Source: Proteles cristata cristata (lineage: Eukaryota > Chordata > Mammalia > Carnivora > Hyaenidae). Taken from it: DNA of 64,000 bases. The notes beneath the pieces are model-generated. The model was not told where the DNA came from. It did not search any database and was given only the letters and a program-made list of their open reading frames with translations. The position numbers were made by a program, and so were the translations under genes. Shown here piece after piece: positions 30,970 through 41,750 of this stretch (the first letter of the stretch is position 1; each line of letters opens with the position of its first letter). The stretch is taken from assembly GCA_017311185.1 (NCBI GenBank), contig JAESUZ010001294.1:2046001-2110000 (forward strand). Reading direction: 5' to 3'.

Positions 30970-31160
30970 GCGTTCAGGTTCAACACTCGTGCTGCTTTCT
31001 GCCGGTTGTGTGATTTGGGGAAGTTATTTAACATCCCTGGGACGTTGTTTCCTCCCTGGAGGCACAGGGCAATGGAGTGCCCCTACAGGGAGTCTGGGGG
31101 CAGGGAGGGGTGGGTGCTTGGTACCTGGTACGTGGCAGAGGCTCAGGAAATGTGCAACCA
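30970..31160 (+). repeat. MIR SINE
   Basis: Sense MIR: GGCGTTCAGGTTCAACACTC, GGTTGTGTGATTTGGGGAAG, TTATTTAACATCCCTGG, GTTTCCTCCCTGG and GGTACGTGGCAGAGGCTCAG in order. Confidence 0.72.
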
Positions 31161-31960
31161 AGGGCACTGGAGCTTATGCCCTCCGATGGCGCCCTAGGAT
31201 AAGCGGGCTCTGCGGCGCCCCTCCCCCACCAGTATGCCAGAAGATCTCAGATGCCCAGAGGGTGGGCTCGTGCCCACCTCCCCTCTCTAGGTCCCTCTGA
31301 AAAAGCCTTATGCCTTGGTCTCCACATGTCCTGTGTCCTTTCATCACCCAGGACCCTCCTGTCCTTAGGAAGCAGCCACATGCCCTCCCCACTCTGGGCC
31401 CTGAGGTCTTCAGGACCCACACCTCCTTCAAAGAGAGGAAGATGGAAGGAAGCAGGGTTTGGCCCCATCAGGAAAATGCCTCTTCTCTTCTCCATCAGAG
31501 AGGAAGGAGCATTTTGAAGAGCGAAGTCCCTCTCCCTCCAAGTCAGAGAAAAGAATCTTCTCAGAGAAGAACCTTACTCTGGGAGGGCAACAGATTTTGT
31601 GTTGGGTTACCGTGTCACAAAACGGTACGTGGCAGCTGCCTGGAACCCTGAGTAGAAGATTCTGGAAGGGTATCCTGACTTAGGGAGAAAGAACACTGTG
31701 GTCAATTACTGATGTCTCCTTTGGGCGTAGCATCTACTTGCCATTCCAGATCGAAATGCCTGCCCACGGGTCTCCAAACCTGTTCTCTCTTCCCACCGCC
31801 CCCCTGTCTCTTCTCCCTTCTCCCCACTGGTGCCCTAGAATGAGAGATCTGTCATCCAAATTTCTGTCCAAACAAAACTCTCCCATGGACGTCAACCATG
31901 GTATGGTTGTTTTATTTCTCACGCATTCCTCTTTTTCTTCTAGATAGTGAGGGTCTAGAG
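31161..31960. other. Unassigned non-coding sequence
   Basis: No gene or repeat recognised. Confidence 0.4.
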
Positions 31961-32169
31961 CGGTGCTTCTCAGTTGGGAACAATTTTGACACGTGGGAGA
32001 AACATGTGTCTAGAGTCATTTTTGGTAGCCCAAGTGGGGAGAGAGTGGTGTTATTGGCATGGGAGGGGGTGGGCAGAGATGCTGGTAAGTGTCCTGCAAT
32101 GCACAGGGCAGCCCCCACATCAAAGAATTATCTGGTCCAGAACAACAATGCCGAGGTTGAGAAATCCAG
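31961..32169 (+). mobile_element. MER20 hAT-Charlie MITE
   Basis: CGGTGCTTCTCAGTTGGG at the left terminus, GTGTCTAGAGTCATTTTTGG, GGTGTTATTGGCATGGG, GTGTCCTGCAATGCACAGGG, CAGCCCCCACATCAAAGAAT, TATCTGGTCCAGAA and CCGAGGTTGAGAAATCCAG match the MER20 consensus from end to end. A degenerate 8-bp TSD is seen: GTCTAGAG (31953-31960) and ACCTAGAG (32170-32177), typical of hAT insertion. Confidence 0.88.
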
Positions 32170-32187
32170 ACCTAGAGAATATAGCGC

Positions 32188-32434
32188 TGACCCTTGAACA
32201 GTGTCGGGGTAGGAGCATTGCCCCCCGAATGCAGTCAAAATTCCACCTATAACTTTTGACTCCCCAAACTCAACTGCTAATAGCCAACTATTGACTGGAA
32301 GCCTTACGCATAATATACTGATAACATATACTATATGTTTTATGTATTACACAGCTTATTCTTTCCATAAAGTAAGCTAGAGAAAAGACAATGTTATTAA
32401 GGAAATCATTTACAAGACTGTACTGTATTTATCA
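32188..32434 (-). mobile_element. Tigger1-type (TcMar) DNA transposon fragment
   Basis: TGACCCTTGAACAGTGTCGG at the terminal inverted repeat, ACTTTTGACTCCCCAAAC, CTAATAGCCAACTATTGAC, GGAAGCCTTACGCATAAT, and AAAGTAAGCTAGAGAAAAG then AATGTTATTAAGGAAATC follow Tigger1 sequence in reverse order. The distal end is truncated and no transposase frame is left. It lies 18 bp from MER20. Confidence 0.78.
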
Positions 32435-32544
32435 AAACAAAAAACAAAAAACTGGGGTATAAGTGGCCCAGCCTTGCCTGGGCTTGATCCGAGGGCCAGC
32501 CCCTGCTGGATTGCCCACAGCAGAGTAATTTAGAGGGTGCATGC

Positions 32545-32705
32545 CCTGAGGCAAGACGCTTCACCTCCTCATGTCCCCTCCCCTCTGTAAAATAGGGATA
32601 ATGATCAAACCTACCATGGTGGTCATGATTCAATGAGTTGACGCATATAAAGCGCTTAGGGCCATGCCTGATGCGTATCAGGGCTAAATGCTGATCATCA
32701 GATGA
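32545..32705 (+). repeat. MIR SINE
   Basis: TCACCTCCTCATGTCCCC, TCTGTAAAATAGGGATAATG, TTCAATGAGTTGACGCATA, TAAAGCGCTTAGGGCCATGC and CTGATGCGTATCAGG are a well-kept MIR 3' half. The stem-like GATGCGTATCAGG is mutation of the GCCTGGCACATAG phrase. Confidence 0.78.
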
Positions 32706-33119
32706 ATATGCAGCTCTCGTCACAGCCCTGGCTTGAATGCTGTCTGATTGTCCCGTTTCATCACGGGTGCCCCCATCTGGGAACCCTGACCGCCTTCCAC
32801 TGTGGCTGCCGCCTCGTTCCATGCGCTGTTCTCCTGGACGTCCAGATGCACCCACCACCCTCCCCCTCCCCTCCCCTGGGCTCCTGCCGGCCCAGCCTTG
32901 TTCATCCCTCTTCTTACCCGAGCCCCCTTAGAAGCCCCACAGTGCCTAGCAGAGAGCCAGGCCTCTTCTACTTCCTGGGGAAGTCGTTGCCGGGTGAGCA
33001 AATGACTAATGGCACTTGTCAACTGGGAGCCAGAGGCTTCAGGGAGGGGGAGTGGAGGCCGGGAAGGGGGGAGGCGGGGAGGTGGGCCTCTACAGAAAGC
33101 TCGGGGGCTGTTTCCAGCC
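32706..33119. other. Unassigned GC-rich sequence
   Basis: No gene or repeat recognised. Overlapping frames of up to 171 residues reflect composition. Confidence 0.4.
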
Positions 33120-33620
33120 CGGCTGATTGGTCTTGACAAGCAGGACGGGGGCCGAGCAGCCCCTTGTCCTCTGCACTTTAAAAGGCCAGCGCCCCTCCCG
33201 GAATCTTTCCTTGGAGACCTGCTAAAATAATACATTTAGACCTGCCAAACCCAATCGCTTCCGTCTGTCAGGCTCCCTGCAAATAGCACTTCTTAGCAGA
33301 GCTCAGCGAAAATACGATTCCAAACAGCATGGGGGCAATCATACATCAATCGAAGAAAAACATTTCTCCCCTTCCCTTCCACCAGCCCCCATAATTGCAT
33401 TTTAAAGCCGTTCCTGTGTTTCTGGGCGAGACACCACGGTACCTGTTGCTTTTTAACTCAGCGCCGAGCGATGCGGCAAAACGAAGCTAAACACGGCAAA
33501 GTTGTTTTGATTTCCTTCCCGACGTCGGAACGTGGAACTTGCTGCGGGGACTCAGCGGCGAGAAGACGAGCTGATGAAAATGTATTTTTCCCTGTCGTTA
33601 GTCTTAAATAGACAGGAGGT
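33120..33620. promoter_or_regulatory. Repeat-free AT-rich island with CpG steps, possible conserved non-coding element
   Basis: About 500 bp with no recognised repeat. It holds a TTTAAAAGG (TATA-like) at 33178-33186, CTAAAATAATACATTTAG, CCAATCGCTTCC, GCAATCATACATCAATCG, CATAATTGCATTTTAAAGCC, a 10-bp palindrome CCGACGTCGG (33519-33528) and many unmethylated-looking CpGs (GCGCCGAGCGATGCGG). Preserved CpGs in AT-rich sequence and absence of repeats are both typical of constrained non-coding DNA. Function inferred. Confidence 0.4.
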
Positions 33621-34029
33621 TTAGTCTTGCTTTTTGCCACTTTGCTGTGCTAGACTGAGCTTCATGGCATCGCGGCGTGCCTGTGCTTGGCTTCTCGGTG
33701 TCAGAATGGCGGCCCCTCCCCTGCCGCGGTGGAGAGCCACGGCGCCCCAGGAGCGATGTCACCTCAAGGTTCTGCCGTGCCCTCTCCACGAGCCCGTTTA
33801 AAAGTAGAGCCCCTCCTGAGGGTGCAGGGGTGCCATCAAGGCCTTGCCAGGGACAAGTCCGTAGCATTGTCTGTCTCCTCTCTGCCTGGGAGTCTGGGAG
33901 ACCAGGGGAGGGGGTTTCAAGGAGCCAGAAGGAAGGGAGAGAGATGTGGGTTTGAAGACAAACCATGGACAGGGCCACCGTTGGCCATTGGCCAAAGCAT
34001 CCCTGCCAACGCATTTAGAACCGGGGAGC
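33621..34029. other. Unassigned sequence
   Basis: No gene or repeat recognised. Confidence 0.4.
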
Positions 34030-34090
34030 CCCGGATCTGACTCCTGATTCTACTAGCTGGGAGGTGGCCTTGGGTGAGTCGCTTGTGCAG
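34030..34090 (+). repeat. MIR SINE fragment
   Basis: CTGACTCCTGATTCTACTAG, CTGGGAGGTGGCCTTGGGTG and AGTCGCTTGT match the MIR tRNA-to-core part. Confidence 0.6.
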
Positions 34091-35400
34091 AGCGGTGGTA
34101 GGAGTATCTTGCCTCCGTGCCCTGCGAGGTCCGGGTCTTCATCCCCATCACCTCCACCGGAAGGGCTCAGAACCCTCCTCCTCCTTCTCCGCCGAATGAG
34201 AGCTAAGTCTGGGGTGCTCACTGGGAGCCCAGTGGCCCCGGCTCTCTGCCTCTGGCTTCCCAAGCCCAAAGGAATCTCCCGTGGGCTACAGGCCACGGGG
34301 TCTCCGGGAGTTGTGTCAGGACTTACTGCCTCTCTCTACTCCCTCACCTCAGGTCAGCTCCCAACCCCCTCCCTCCTGTCTGCAAAGCGGTTTCCTCTCC
34401 TCCCAAGGGGTTCCCTCCCACCTCATGCACGGATTTTTCTCACAGATGCTACTCTCTCCTAGAGAAATTCCAGCGTGGCTCCTAAGGCTGTTCCCACTTT
34501 GCACAAGAGTGAAGTGGATGAATGAGGGGCTAGAGAGCCCACCCCAGGACCCTGCCTCAGGCGCTCTGTTCTGGGGGAGGCCCCGTGGGGACCAAAGAAC
34601 CCCCGCTCTGCCCGCAGCTGGCCCGCTGGGAAACGCAGCCCCTCTGTCTCCACAGGCTCTCATGCGGTGGCCTGCCGCAGCTGGCTGGGGACGCTCGCAT
34701 CCCTACTGTGTCTCCTTTTCCTCCTTGCTGTCCCAGCCGCTGCCAAGGCCAGCATGGGGCACCTCGGGCCCCACACCGGTGGGTAAGCAGGTTCCACACT
34801 TGAGGTCCCCGTGGTTCCTTGAGGGCTGAAGCTGAGGGCAATTCTCCCTCCTGCGGAGCACTGCTCTGGGAGTCAGCCCACCCGTGGCACTTCGTACATG
34901 CCTGGCCTCGGGGGGCCAATGCGTCCCCCTGACCTCCCCATCCGGTCAGCGTCTATGCTGACTGCAATCTTGGTGCCCGCCCAATGTGGGTGTTCCCCGC
35001 GGTCTCTTCACACAGGAGAATGCGGGCCTTTGTGTCAGCCCCAACATCTCCCAGCCTGTGTCCCTGGTAAAGAGGACATGCGGTGTCCCTCTGTAGATGG
35101 GGGGCAGTGGAAGGCCGAGAAGCTTCCCTCGGACACTGGCCGGAAGACCTCGGCCTTCCCAAGTCCCGGGCTGTGTCCTGAACTCCCGCATGGGGGACAA
35201 GGCCTCTGGGCACCCCTACCGGAGCTGCTCCCCAGTACAGGCTCAAGGGCAGGGCCGGTGGGTTGCCCCGGAGACACCGGCATCGACTGGCCTAATGGCA
35301 GTAGCGCAGGCTTGTGGCACAGGTTACGGGGCCCTGAACTCCCGGCGCAAGATCCCTGCAGGTCGGGCTTCCTGGTTTCCTGCTTCCAGATTCTCCCTTT
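34091..35400. other. Unassigned GC-rich sequence
   Basis: Long overlapping frames (to 213 residues at 34898-35539) cross the MIR at 35405 and show no domain. No gene supported. Confidence 0.4.
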
Positions 35401-35404
35401 GCCC

Positions 35405-35572
35405 CTTAAAAGCTGTGAGCTCGGGCAGGCTGCCCAGCCTCTGCTGTGCCTTAGCTCCCTGTCTATAAAATGTGGACCCTCCGAGGGTGTGGTGAGGGTA
35501 AGTAAGGTGCCGGGTCCTTCAGACCGTGCCCACGTATAAGAACTCAGCAAATGTAAGCTGCGATTGTTGAGC
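35405..35572 (+). repeat. MIR SINE
   Basis: GCTGTGAGCTCGGGCAGGC, GTGCCTTAGCTCCCTGTC, TATAAAATGTGGACCC, GGTGTGGTGAGGGTAAG and ATAAGAACTCAGCAAATG follow the sense MIR order. Confidence 0.72.
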
Positions 35573-36129
35573 CTCCGAAGCCCAGGGAAGAGAAACATTC
35601 CACAGGGTCCTGGCTGCTACGTGGCCCCTCTTTCCTCTGTACCAAACAAATCCCTGCCTGTGCCCTACCCAACGCCCTGAAACACTTCTGCCCAGTCTCC
35701 AAGTGAGGTCCTGGCCCCAAAGCCAGGCTGGCGGGCATCCAGGAAGCACCCACAAGCCCTCAGGGGCACATTAGCACCCAGACATCCGCCAGCATTCCAT
35801 GGGAGCCCTGCAGCCCCCTCCCCCTCGCCCCAACTAGCTGGTGGGTCACTCCTGGTCTGGACCGAGCCTCTCAGCTGAGGCCATGAGCTCTCTGAAGCAG
35901 GGCCCGCTCTCCCTGCCAGCATCCCGACCACACAGCTGGCCCCAGCCTTCTCCTGGTGGTCGTGGGCTCAACTGACAGGGGGCCATGGAAGCGTCTGGAA
36001 ATAAGCCAGGAGGTGAAGCACAGGCCCTGGCCCTGAGCGCCCCGCCTGTGACATGGAGGAGACGTAGCGGCTTCTAGTCCTGGCACCACCCCCCCCTCCA
36101 TCCTTTGCAAAGCCCCAGGCTTTCTTCTC
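35573..36129. other. Unassigned GC-rich sequence
   Basis: No gene or repeat recognised. Confidence 0.4.
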
Positions 36130-36232
36130 ATTCTGCCTGCACAACCTTACCCTTCAGGTGAGAAAACACAGGCTCAGGGCAGCTGAATCACTTATCCAGG
36201 GTCATGCAGTAAATTGCAGAGCAGGGCCTTCT
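36130..36232 (-). repeat. MIR SINE
   Basis: CAGGTGAGAAAACACAGGCTC, ACTTATCCAGGGTCATGCAG and TAAATTGCAGAGCAGGGCC match antisense MIR. Confidence 0.68.
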
Positions 36233-36993
36233 AGAACTTTCTAGAACCCAGGCCCACAGTCAGGGATGATGTGAGGTGCCTTGGATGCGCTGAGAACGAG
36301 GCCAAGGGGGTCAAAGGCCAACAGTCAGGATATAGCCTGCAGCCCAGAAGGCTCTGCCCGGGCTCCCCAGCCCTACCTAAGGCTCCCGGGAGTAGATTAG
36401 GGTGATTTCTTTTCCTAAAAAGCAAGAGCAGGAGGCTGTGGGAGTCCCCCCACCTGCTGAGGAAGGTGTGGGCGAGCAGGTGGTCCTTGGCCCCCACTTC
36501 TAAAGGCTTCTGAGAAACAAGTTGAAGGGCCTGGCTTCTCTTACCTCTATAGAAACTGTCCTGGCAAAGAGGGCAGCCCAGGCACTCCAAGGGGCATTTC
36601 TCTGCCCCATCCCACCCCCCACTCCCCACCCCTCTCCCCTTCCCTGCTCCTTGAGGGGCAGGGGGAGTGGGCAGAAGTTCTCAAGGATAGTCTCTAATTT
36701 GAGGCTCGTGACAGCCCACTGGGGGCCTGACTGAGAGGAAAGAGCCTTCCCCGGGGACTCGAGCAAGGCGGCTTCGGTTCAATACCCCCCGGGGAAGCCC
36801 TGCAGGCTGTGGAAATAATGAAGCGGCCGCCTTGTGACACCACGGCCGCCTCCCACACTCAGTACCACCGAGGGGCCTCCAGAGACCTTCTAGAACAGTG
36901 GGGCCAAGGTCCAGAGAGAGGGACAGCTGAGAGGTGAGCGCACCACTAATGCGGAGGCACCACAGATAGCCGAGCCTTAAATAAACATGTGCA
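36233..36993. other. Unassigned sequence with a minus-strand G4 motif
   Basis: No gene or repeat. At 36611-36632 the plus strand reads CCC-A-CCCCCC-ACT-CCCC-A-CCCC, giving a short-loop G-quadruplex pattern on the minus strand. Confidence 0.45.
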
Positions 36994-37218
36994 GGGGCGC
37001 CTGGGGGGCCAGTCGCTTAAGCGCTTAAGCATCCAACTTCAGCTCAGGTGGGGATCTCACTGTTCCTGAGTTCAAGCTCCGCATCAGGTTCTGTGCTGAC
37101 AGCTCAGAGCCTGGAACCTGCTTCGGATTCTGTGCCTCCCTCGCTCTCTGCCCCTCCCCCACTCATGCTCTGTCTCTTTGTCTCTCTCTCTCAAAAATAA
37201 ATAACCTTTAAAAAAACT
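36994..37218 (+). mobile_element. Felid CAN-SINE with palindromic A-box mutation
   Basis: GGGGCGCCTGGGGGGCCAGT head, CTGACAGCTCAGAGCCTGG body, GCCCCTCCCCCACTCATGC CT tract and AAAAATAAATAACC tail. At 37015-37030 a local duplication has produced the perfect 16-bp palindrome GCTTAAGCGCTTAAGC in place of the usual GGTTAAGCG. No clear TSD found. Confidence 0.92.
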
Positions 37219-38389
37219 GCGCAGCACCGCCATCTCGGACCGTCAGCCCAGCCCCAGGCAGGTGGCTGACTGCCCACTTGGGGTGGGTTTTATGAAGTTG
37301 TAGGAACCTAGTTTCAAGTTGTTGGGAAAAAATCAAGTGAAGCATGAACAAGGAACCAAGAAAGCATGGCAGGAAAGTTGCCCTCAAGCTGGGGCCCAGA
37401 GTTCGGGTTTTGACCCCGGCCAGCCCTCTCTTAACGAGGGACTCAACTCCATTGCCACGCCTCTCCGTCTCCTTTCTCCGCCAGGTGCGGAAAATAACCC
37501 CACTGCGTCCGCTTCCCCAGGGGAGGACAGGAGATCAGCACAGGAAAACAAGCAGACAATTAGAGGCCTACAGACGGAAGGGGCTGTGTTTGCTCACGTT
37601 CACGGACAGCGGATGAGGCTGGCCTCAGAGAAGGGACCGGGATTTAGCCCCGAGAGAAAGTGTGCTTTATCAGAGAGGCCCAGCTAAGAGCTAGCATTGA
37701 CAGAGCACGGTGGGGGGCTGGAGGGTGCCCAGGGAGCCGACACCCTCTGTGATCCTTCAAGACGGCCTTCCCTCTGCAGATGGATCAACGGGGAGGTTAA
37801 AGGACTCGCTGCTGGTCACCCGGCGGCTGCAAGTGCCGGAGTAGAACGTCTACTGGGGGTGAAGATGAACATATATCTCAAAACTGCATCTACACTGAAT
37901 CAAAAGCTGAACGTGGTGATCACAATGACCAGAATAGTACACTGGTCACTGAAGGAGGTTAAAGGTCATCGAAATGACTTCCTGGTCCCAGGCAGGGCTG
38001 CACCTTGGAGGCCAGGCTGCCGGGGCCGCTGAAGGCCACTTTAAGACTCGGGGAGGCGCCCGCCGTGGACGGGCCTCACAGCCTTCCTGGTGAGGAACCT
38101 ACACTGCTCCCTTCCGCTTGGTGCCCTGCTCGGCTCTCTCTGGGGGGTTGTGGGTGTGTTTACAGCACAGAGCTGCTCTGTTCCCGGGGAGGCGGATGGG
38201 GGCTTACAGGTGGACTTTCCCGAAGCCTTTTCAAAGCCGTCTTCCAGCTGCTGTCACCCAGGCTGGGGACTAGGGCACAGACGGAGGCATGGCCTGTGGC
38301 AGGGGACTGGAGAAAGGGTGTTTGGTGGCCTCAGAAGGGGGCGCTTCTGCTCAGCTGGAAGGATTCCTGGAAACATGGGTGGGGGGGCG
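37219..38389. other. Unassigned sequence
   Basis: No gene or repeat recognised, though 37850-38000 is less GC-rich. A CTCF-like motif at 38331-38345 (TCAGAAGGGGGCGCT) differs from the CCAGCAGGGGGCGCT core at two positions. Confidence 0.35.
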
Positions 38390-38470
38390 TAGGTAGTGAC
38401 AGGAATTTCAGGCAGGAACAACATTGCGAGCAGAGGGGAAGCACGCGAACGGAGGCGGGGTTGGTCAAAA
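38390..38470 (-). repeat. Possible antisense L2 fragment
   Basis: GGAATTTCAGGCAGGAACAAC and AGCAGAGGGGAAGCACGCG resemble the antisense L2 phrase CATTCCAGGCAGAGGGAACAGC. Short and decayed. Confidence 0.38.
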
Positions 38471-40124
38471 GGGTCCAAGGGCAAGGGCAGGTCACAAAGA
38501 TCTGGAAATCAAGGCTGGTCTCGGGCTGGCCGTGGGGGGAGGTGAGCAGCCGCACGCAGGCTCTCCGGCAGGTGAGGGAAGGGCGAAGGGGGTCCATCCT
38601 GCCTCTGTGAGCTCTCTGTCATTCTGCAGCAAGGGGGCGCTTAAGGGGAGACGGGGGTTCCTCGGAGCAATGCTACCCGCCCCCCCCCCAGACGCCACAG
38701 CCCGCAGAGGCGGCCCTGTGACCCTGTGCATGCACCCCCGCCAGGTGTGGCTTTCGTGGTCTGCCTTGCAGCAGGAGACAGACTCCGGCCACCCGAGTCA
38801 CCCCCACAGTGACCCCGAGTGAAGGGGGCCTCAGCCTCGAGACAGGCTCATGCAAATGAGCACGGAAAAAGTGACAAGGGCACCTGAATGGAAAAGTTTC
38901 CTTTCCCACCCACCCTGGGGGGGTGGGGGGGGCCGGTAAGCAGAGACTTGAATGTGGCTGGGGTCAGCGCCCTCACCTCATGCACTGAGAGAAACCCAGG
39001 CTCTGTCTCCAGGGCCGGATCACGCGTCTGGGTCTCTGTCCCACTCCGCAGGTGCCCCAGACAAGCTGCTTCTCTCTGAATGTGGTTTCAGAACTGTAGA
39101 GAGAGTAAAAAGCCTGGCTTCCCAGCTCCTCATCTGCATTTTTTTTTTAACTGACTCTCTCCCCTGTGACCCAGGAGCCTTGCATTCACACAGAGGGGTC
39201 ATGAACTTAAACACCTGCAGGCCTGGGCAGGTGATGGAAGGCGCACAGGACAGGGGCATGAGACCCTCCCAGTACCAAGCGTGACCTACTCTGGCTCCTC
39301 TGGCTGCTAAAACCTCGCACAGGCTGACTCACAAAGCACGGTTGAGTTCGAGCCAAAGCCACGGGCAGAAGCCCTTGGTTCCGTCCTCGGGAAGTTCAGA
39401 GGAATATCTGGTGGGCTCTGAGCAGACAGGATGTCCTCTCCCTCCAGGTCCCTCCTGGATCTGGCCAGAGCAGGCCGTGAGGGAAGGAACCCATAGCTCA
39501 GGCTGGCCACAGCCTCTCACCCTGGGGAGGGCCGTCACCTCCCTCCCATCCGCTCTGACCAGGCTGCTTGGAGCTCCTTCTCTTCCAGCTGGGTGACCTT
39601 GACCTCCAGTTGAACTGGGGCTGACGATTATGTTTCTCCCTCCATGGGGGTTCAAGGAGAGAATCAGTTGGGCCCCGTGGAGCATCCATGTGGTGCCTGG
39701 AGGGACCCAAGGATGCAGTAAGTTGGCCCCTGGGGAAGACTCAGCCCTCTGCCCCCTTCTCTCTCCCAGAGATCTCTGCAGATTACTTCTAGTCTTTGGC
39801 CGGTGGCAGGCAAGAGCTGAGTCTGAAATGAAATGATTGAAAGGGGAAGGAGCGGGCAAGGAAGTGGTTCTCGTGCTCCCGTGAGGGTGGCGGGGGGTGG
39901 GGTGGGTGCTGCCCTGCTGAGGATGGAGGAACGAGCTCACGTGTTTTGCCAGCAGGTCTGACTGGCCCACGCCCACGCTGGCGCCTCCTTGGTGGGGAGC
40001 ATGACCTTCTGGAAGCTCACACTCCCTAGGAGGCAGGCACCCAGAACTCAGGAAAAGACAGTGTGGGGCAGTAATCCACCAGGAGCTGCCTTTCCTCTGG
40101 GGCCTTCATGGCCCAGCAATGCCA
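38471..40124. other. Unassigned GC-rich sequence with G-runs
   Basis: No gene supported; the 215-residue minus frame at 39329-39976 has no domain. G-runs occur at 38917-38932 (two tracts of seven and eight) and 39885-39906 (GGG-TGGC-GGGGGG-T-GGGG-T-GGG, a G4-type pattern). Confidence 0.42.
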
Positions 40125-40235
40125 AAACAAGATATTACTCTTCCCATTTGGCAGATGAGCAAATGGAGGCTCAGAGCAGTGCTGGAACTTGGCCAATATC
40201 ACCCAGCCAAGGAGCCGCCTGAGGACAGCAGGTCT
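40125..40235 (-). repeat. MIR SINE
   Basis: ATTACTCTTCCCATTTGGCAG, ATGAGCAAATGGAGGCTCAG and TTGGCCAATATCACCCAGCC follow antisense MIR. Confidence 0.72.
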
Positions 40236-41039
40236 TCCCAAGCGCCTTCCACCGCACCTAGCAGGCTAAGCATGTCCAGGCTCCGTGGCTTCAGCTGTAG
40301 AATGGGCTCAGAGCATGTGTCCCATGTCTGGCAAAGGAGGCGGGGGAGGGCAAGCATCTGAGCCCAAAGCTGGGCCTCACAGCTTCGCGGGACTGACAGG
40401 AGGGCAGGCAATAGCTTGCCCAGGCTTCCCACTTGGCCTTCCCTTCTGCCACAGCTCCAAGCCGGGGAAGCCGTCACAGCTGTGACTTCTCAACGGCAGT
40501 GTCCGTGGCAGAGGCTGCCCGGCTGCGGTGGCTCAAACGCTGGGGACAAATACAGCTGCCCTTGAGAAGGCTGGGGACTCTCCACTCTGATAGTCGAAGG
40601 GTCCGAGTCCACTGGATCAGGCCAAAAGCAGGACCTCAACATGCCCAGATGATGGCCGGACAGGCATGGTGGGCTGCTGACATTTTAACCCCTGAGGAGT
40701 TCGGGTCACCCTGCCGGAAGAGGAGGTCAGATGGAACTGAGCAAAGAACGGAAACTCCACCCTGTGTGGGCAGGGCCTGGAGGGTAGGGCGGAAACCTTC
40801 CTGGGCCATGCTGCCTGGACTTTGGGGCGTGCCCCCGGACCCCCTGCAGCGAGGACCCCCAACCTGGCACGTACATCTCGGCCTCGCCCTGTGGTGTGCC
40901 AAGAGGTTGTCTGACCAATTAACTGGTGCCAGCATGTATGTCAAAGCTGCTACAAGAGTCAGAAGGTGCAAAAGCGTGTGCTATGAAACCCAAGTCCACT
41001 TCCCTCCCCCGGTTCCACCCGGCTCCCCTCCTGGGAGCC
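40236..41039. other. Unassigned sequence
   Basis: A 250-residue plus-strand frame (40433-41185) runs on into the L1 remnant and lacks any domain, so it is not called as a gene. Confidence 0.42.
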
Positions 41040-41750
41040 TCCACTTTCACCAGTTTCTTAAAATGCCTTCCAGAAACTACACGCATTTGCAAACACCTTC
41101 ATGTGTGCCTCTGTACGTGCGTGTACGTATTCCTTTCCTCCCTTTTCACACAAATAATAACAGATCAATATGTCCTGGTTCTTAGATCCCTATAGGAACA
41201 TATAGATCCTATGCTCTTTTTTACGGGGTTCAAAAGACTAGCTAGTTCATTACTTTGTGTGGTCCCGTGGGCCGACTGGGTACAGTCGGTAGGTCTTCGG
41301 TCCCGTGCGGTGTGGCTCAGGCCTTCTGTGTGGTGCTTCTGTTTAACAACTGTGTGGAATCCCACCACATGGGCACCACTATTTCTTTAATCAGCCCCCA
41401 GAGGATCAACATCGAGCTGACTTCCGACCCTCTCCTATTATAAGTCTTGTTGCCATGAACGGCCGCGTACACACGTCACGCATTTATCTGCATCATGCGA
41501 TTCTCTGGGTCGGAGGGAAGAGCACGTGTGGCCGGGACAGGGCTTCCCCCCTGGCTCTGCCTGGAAGGTGGCTGTGAGCAACAGGTCTGCCAATCTCCTC
41601 TGTCCCTGTGCCCTTAGAGCAGAGGGCTTCTGATCTCTTCCAATGTGAGGTTCAAAGCCGGTCACTTCTTGAAGTTTCGATGTGCATTTCTCTTATGAGA
41701 AAGACTAACTTTTCATATATTTAAGAGCCGTTTATATAGTCTTTCAAAAC
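41040..41750 (-). mobile_element. Ancient L1 3'-region remnant
   Basis: CTTCCAGAAACTACACGC, CTCCCTTTTCACACAAATAA, TAAGTCTTGTTGCCATGAACG, TGCGATTCTCTGGGTCGGAGG, GATGTGCATTTCTCTTATG and TATATTTAAGAGCCG follow the antisense L1 order (ending TTTGCATTTCTC...GAGCATCTTTTCATAT). GC substitutions have masked much of it; no open ORF2. Confidence 0.58.

Noticed and set aside
38626..38642. GCAGCAAGGGGGCGCTT as a CTCF site
   Set aside because: An extra A shifts the left half against the core, leaving several mismatches. Weaker than the 38331 match.
40433..41185. 250-residue plus-strand open frame
   Set aside because: Runs into an L1 remnant, overlaps minus-strand frames and has no recognisable domain.
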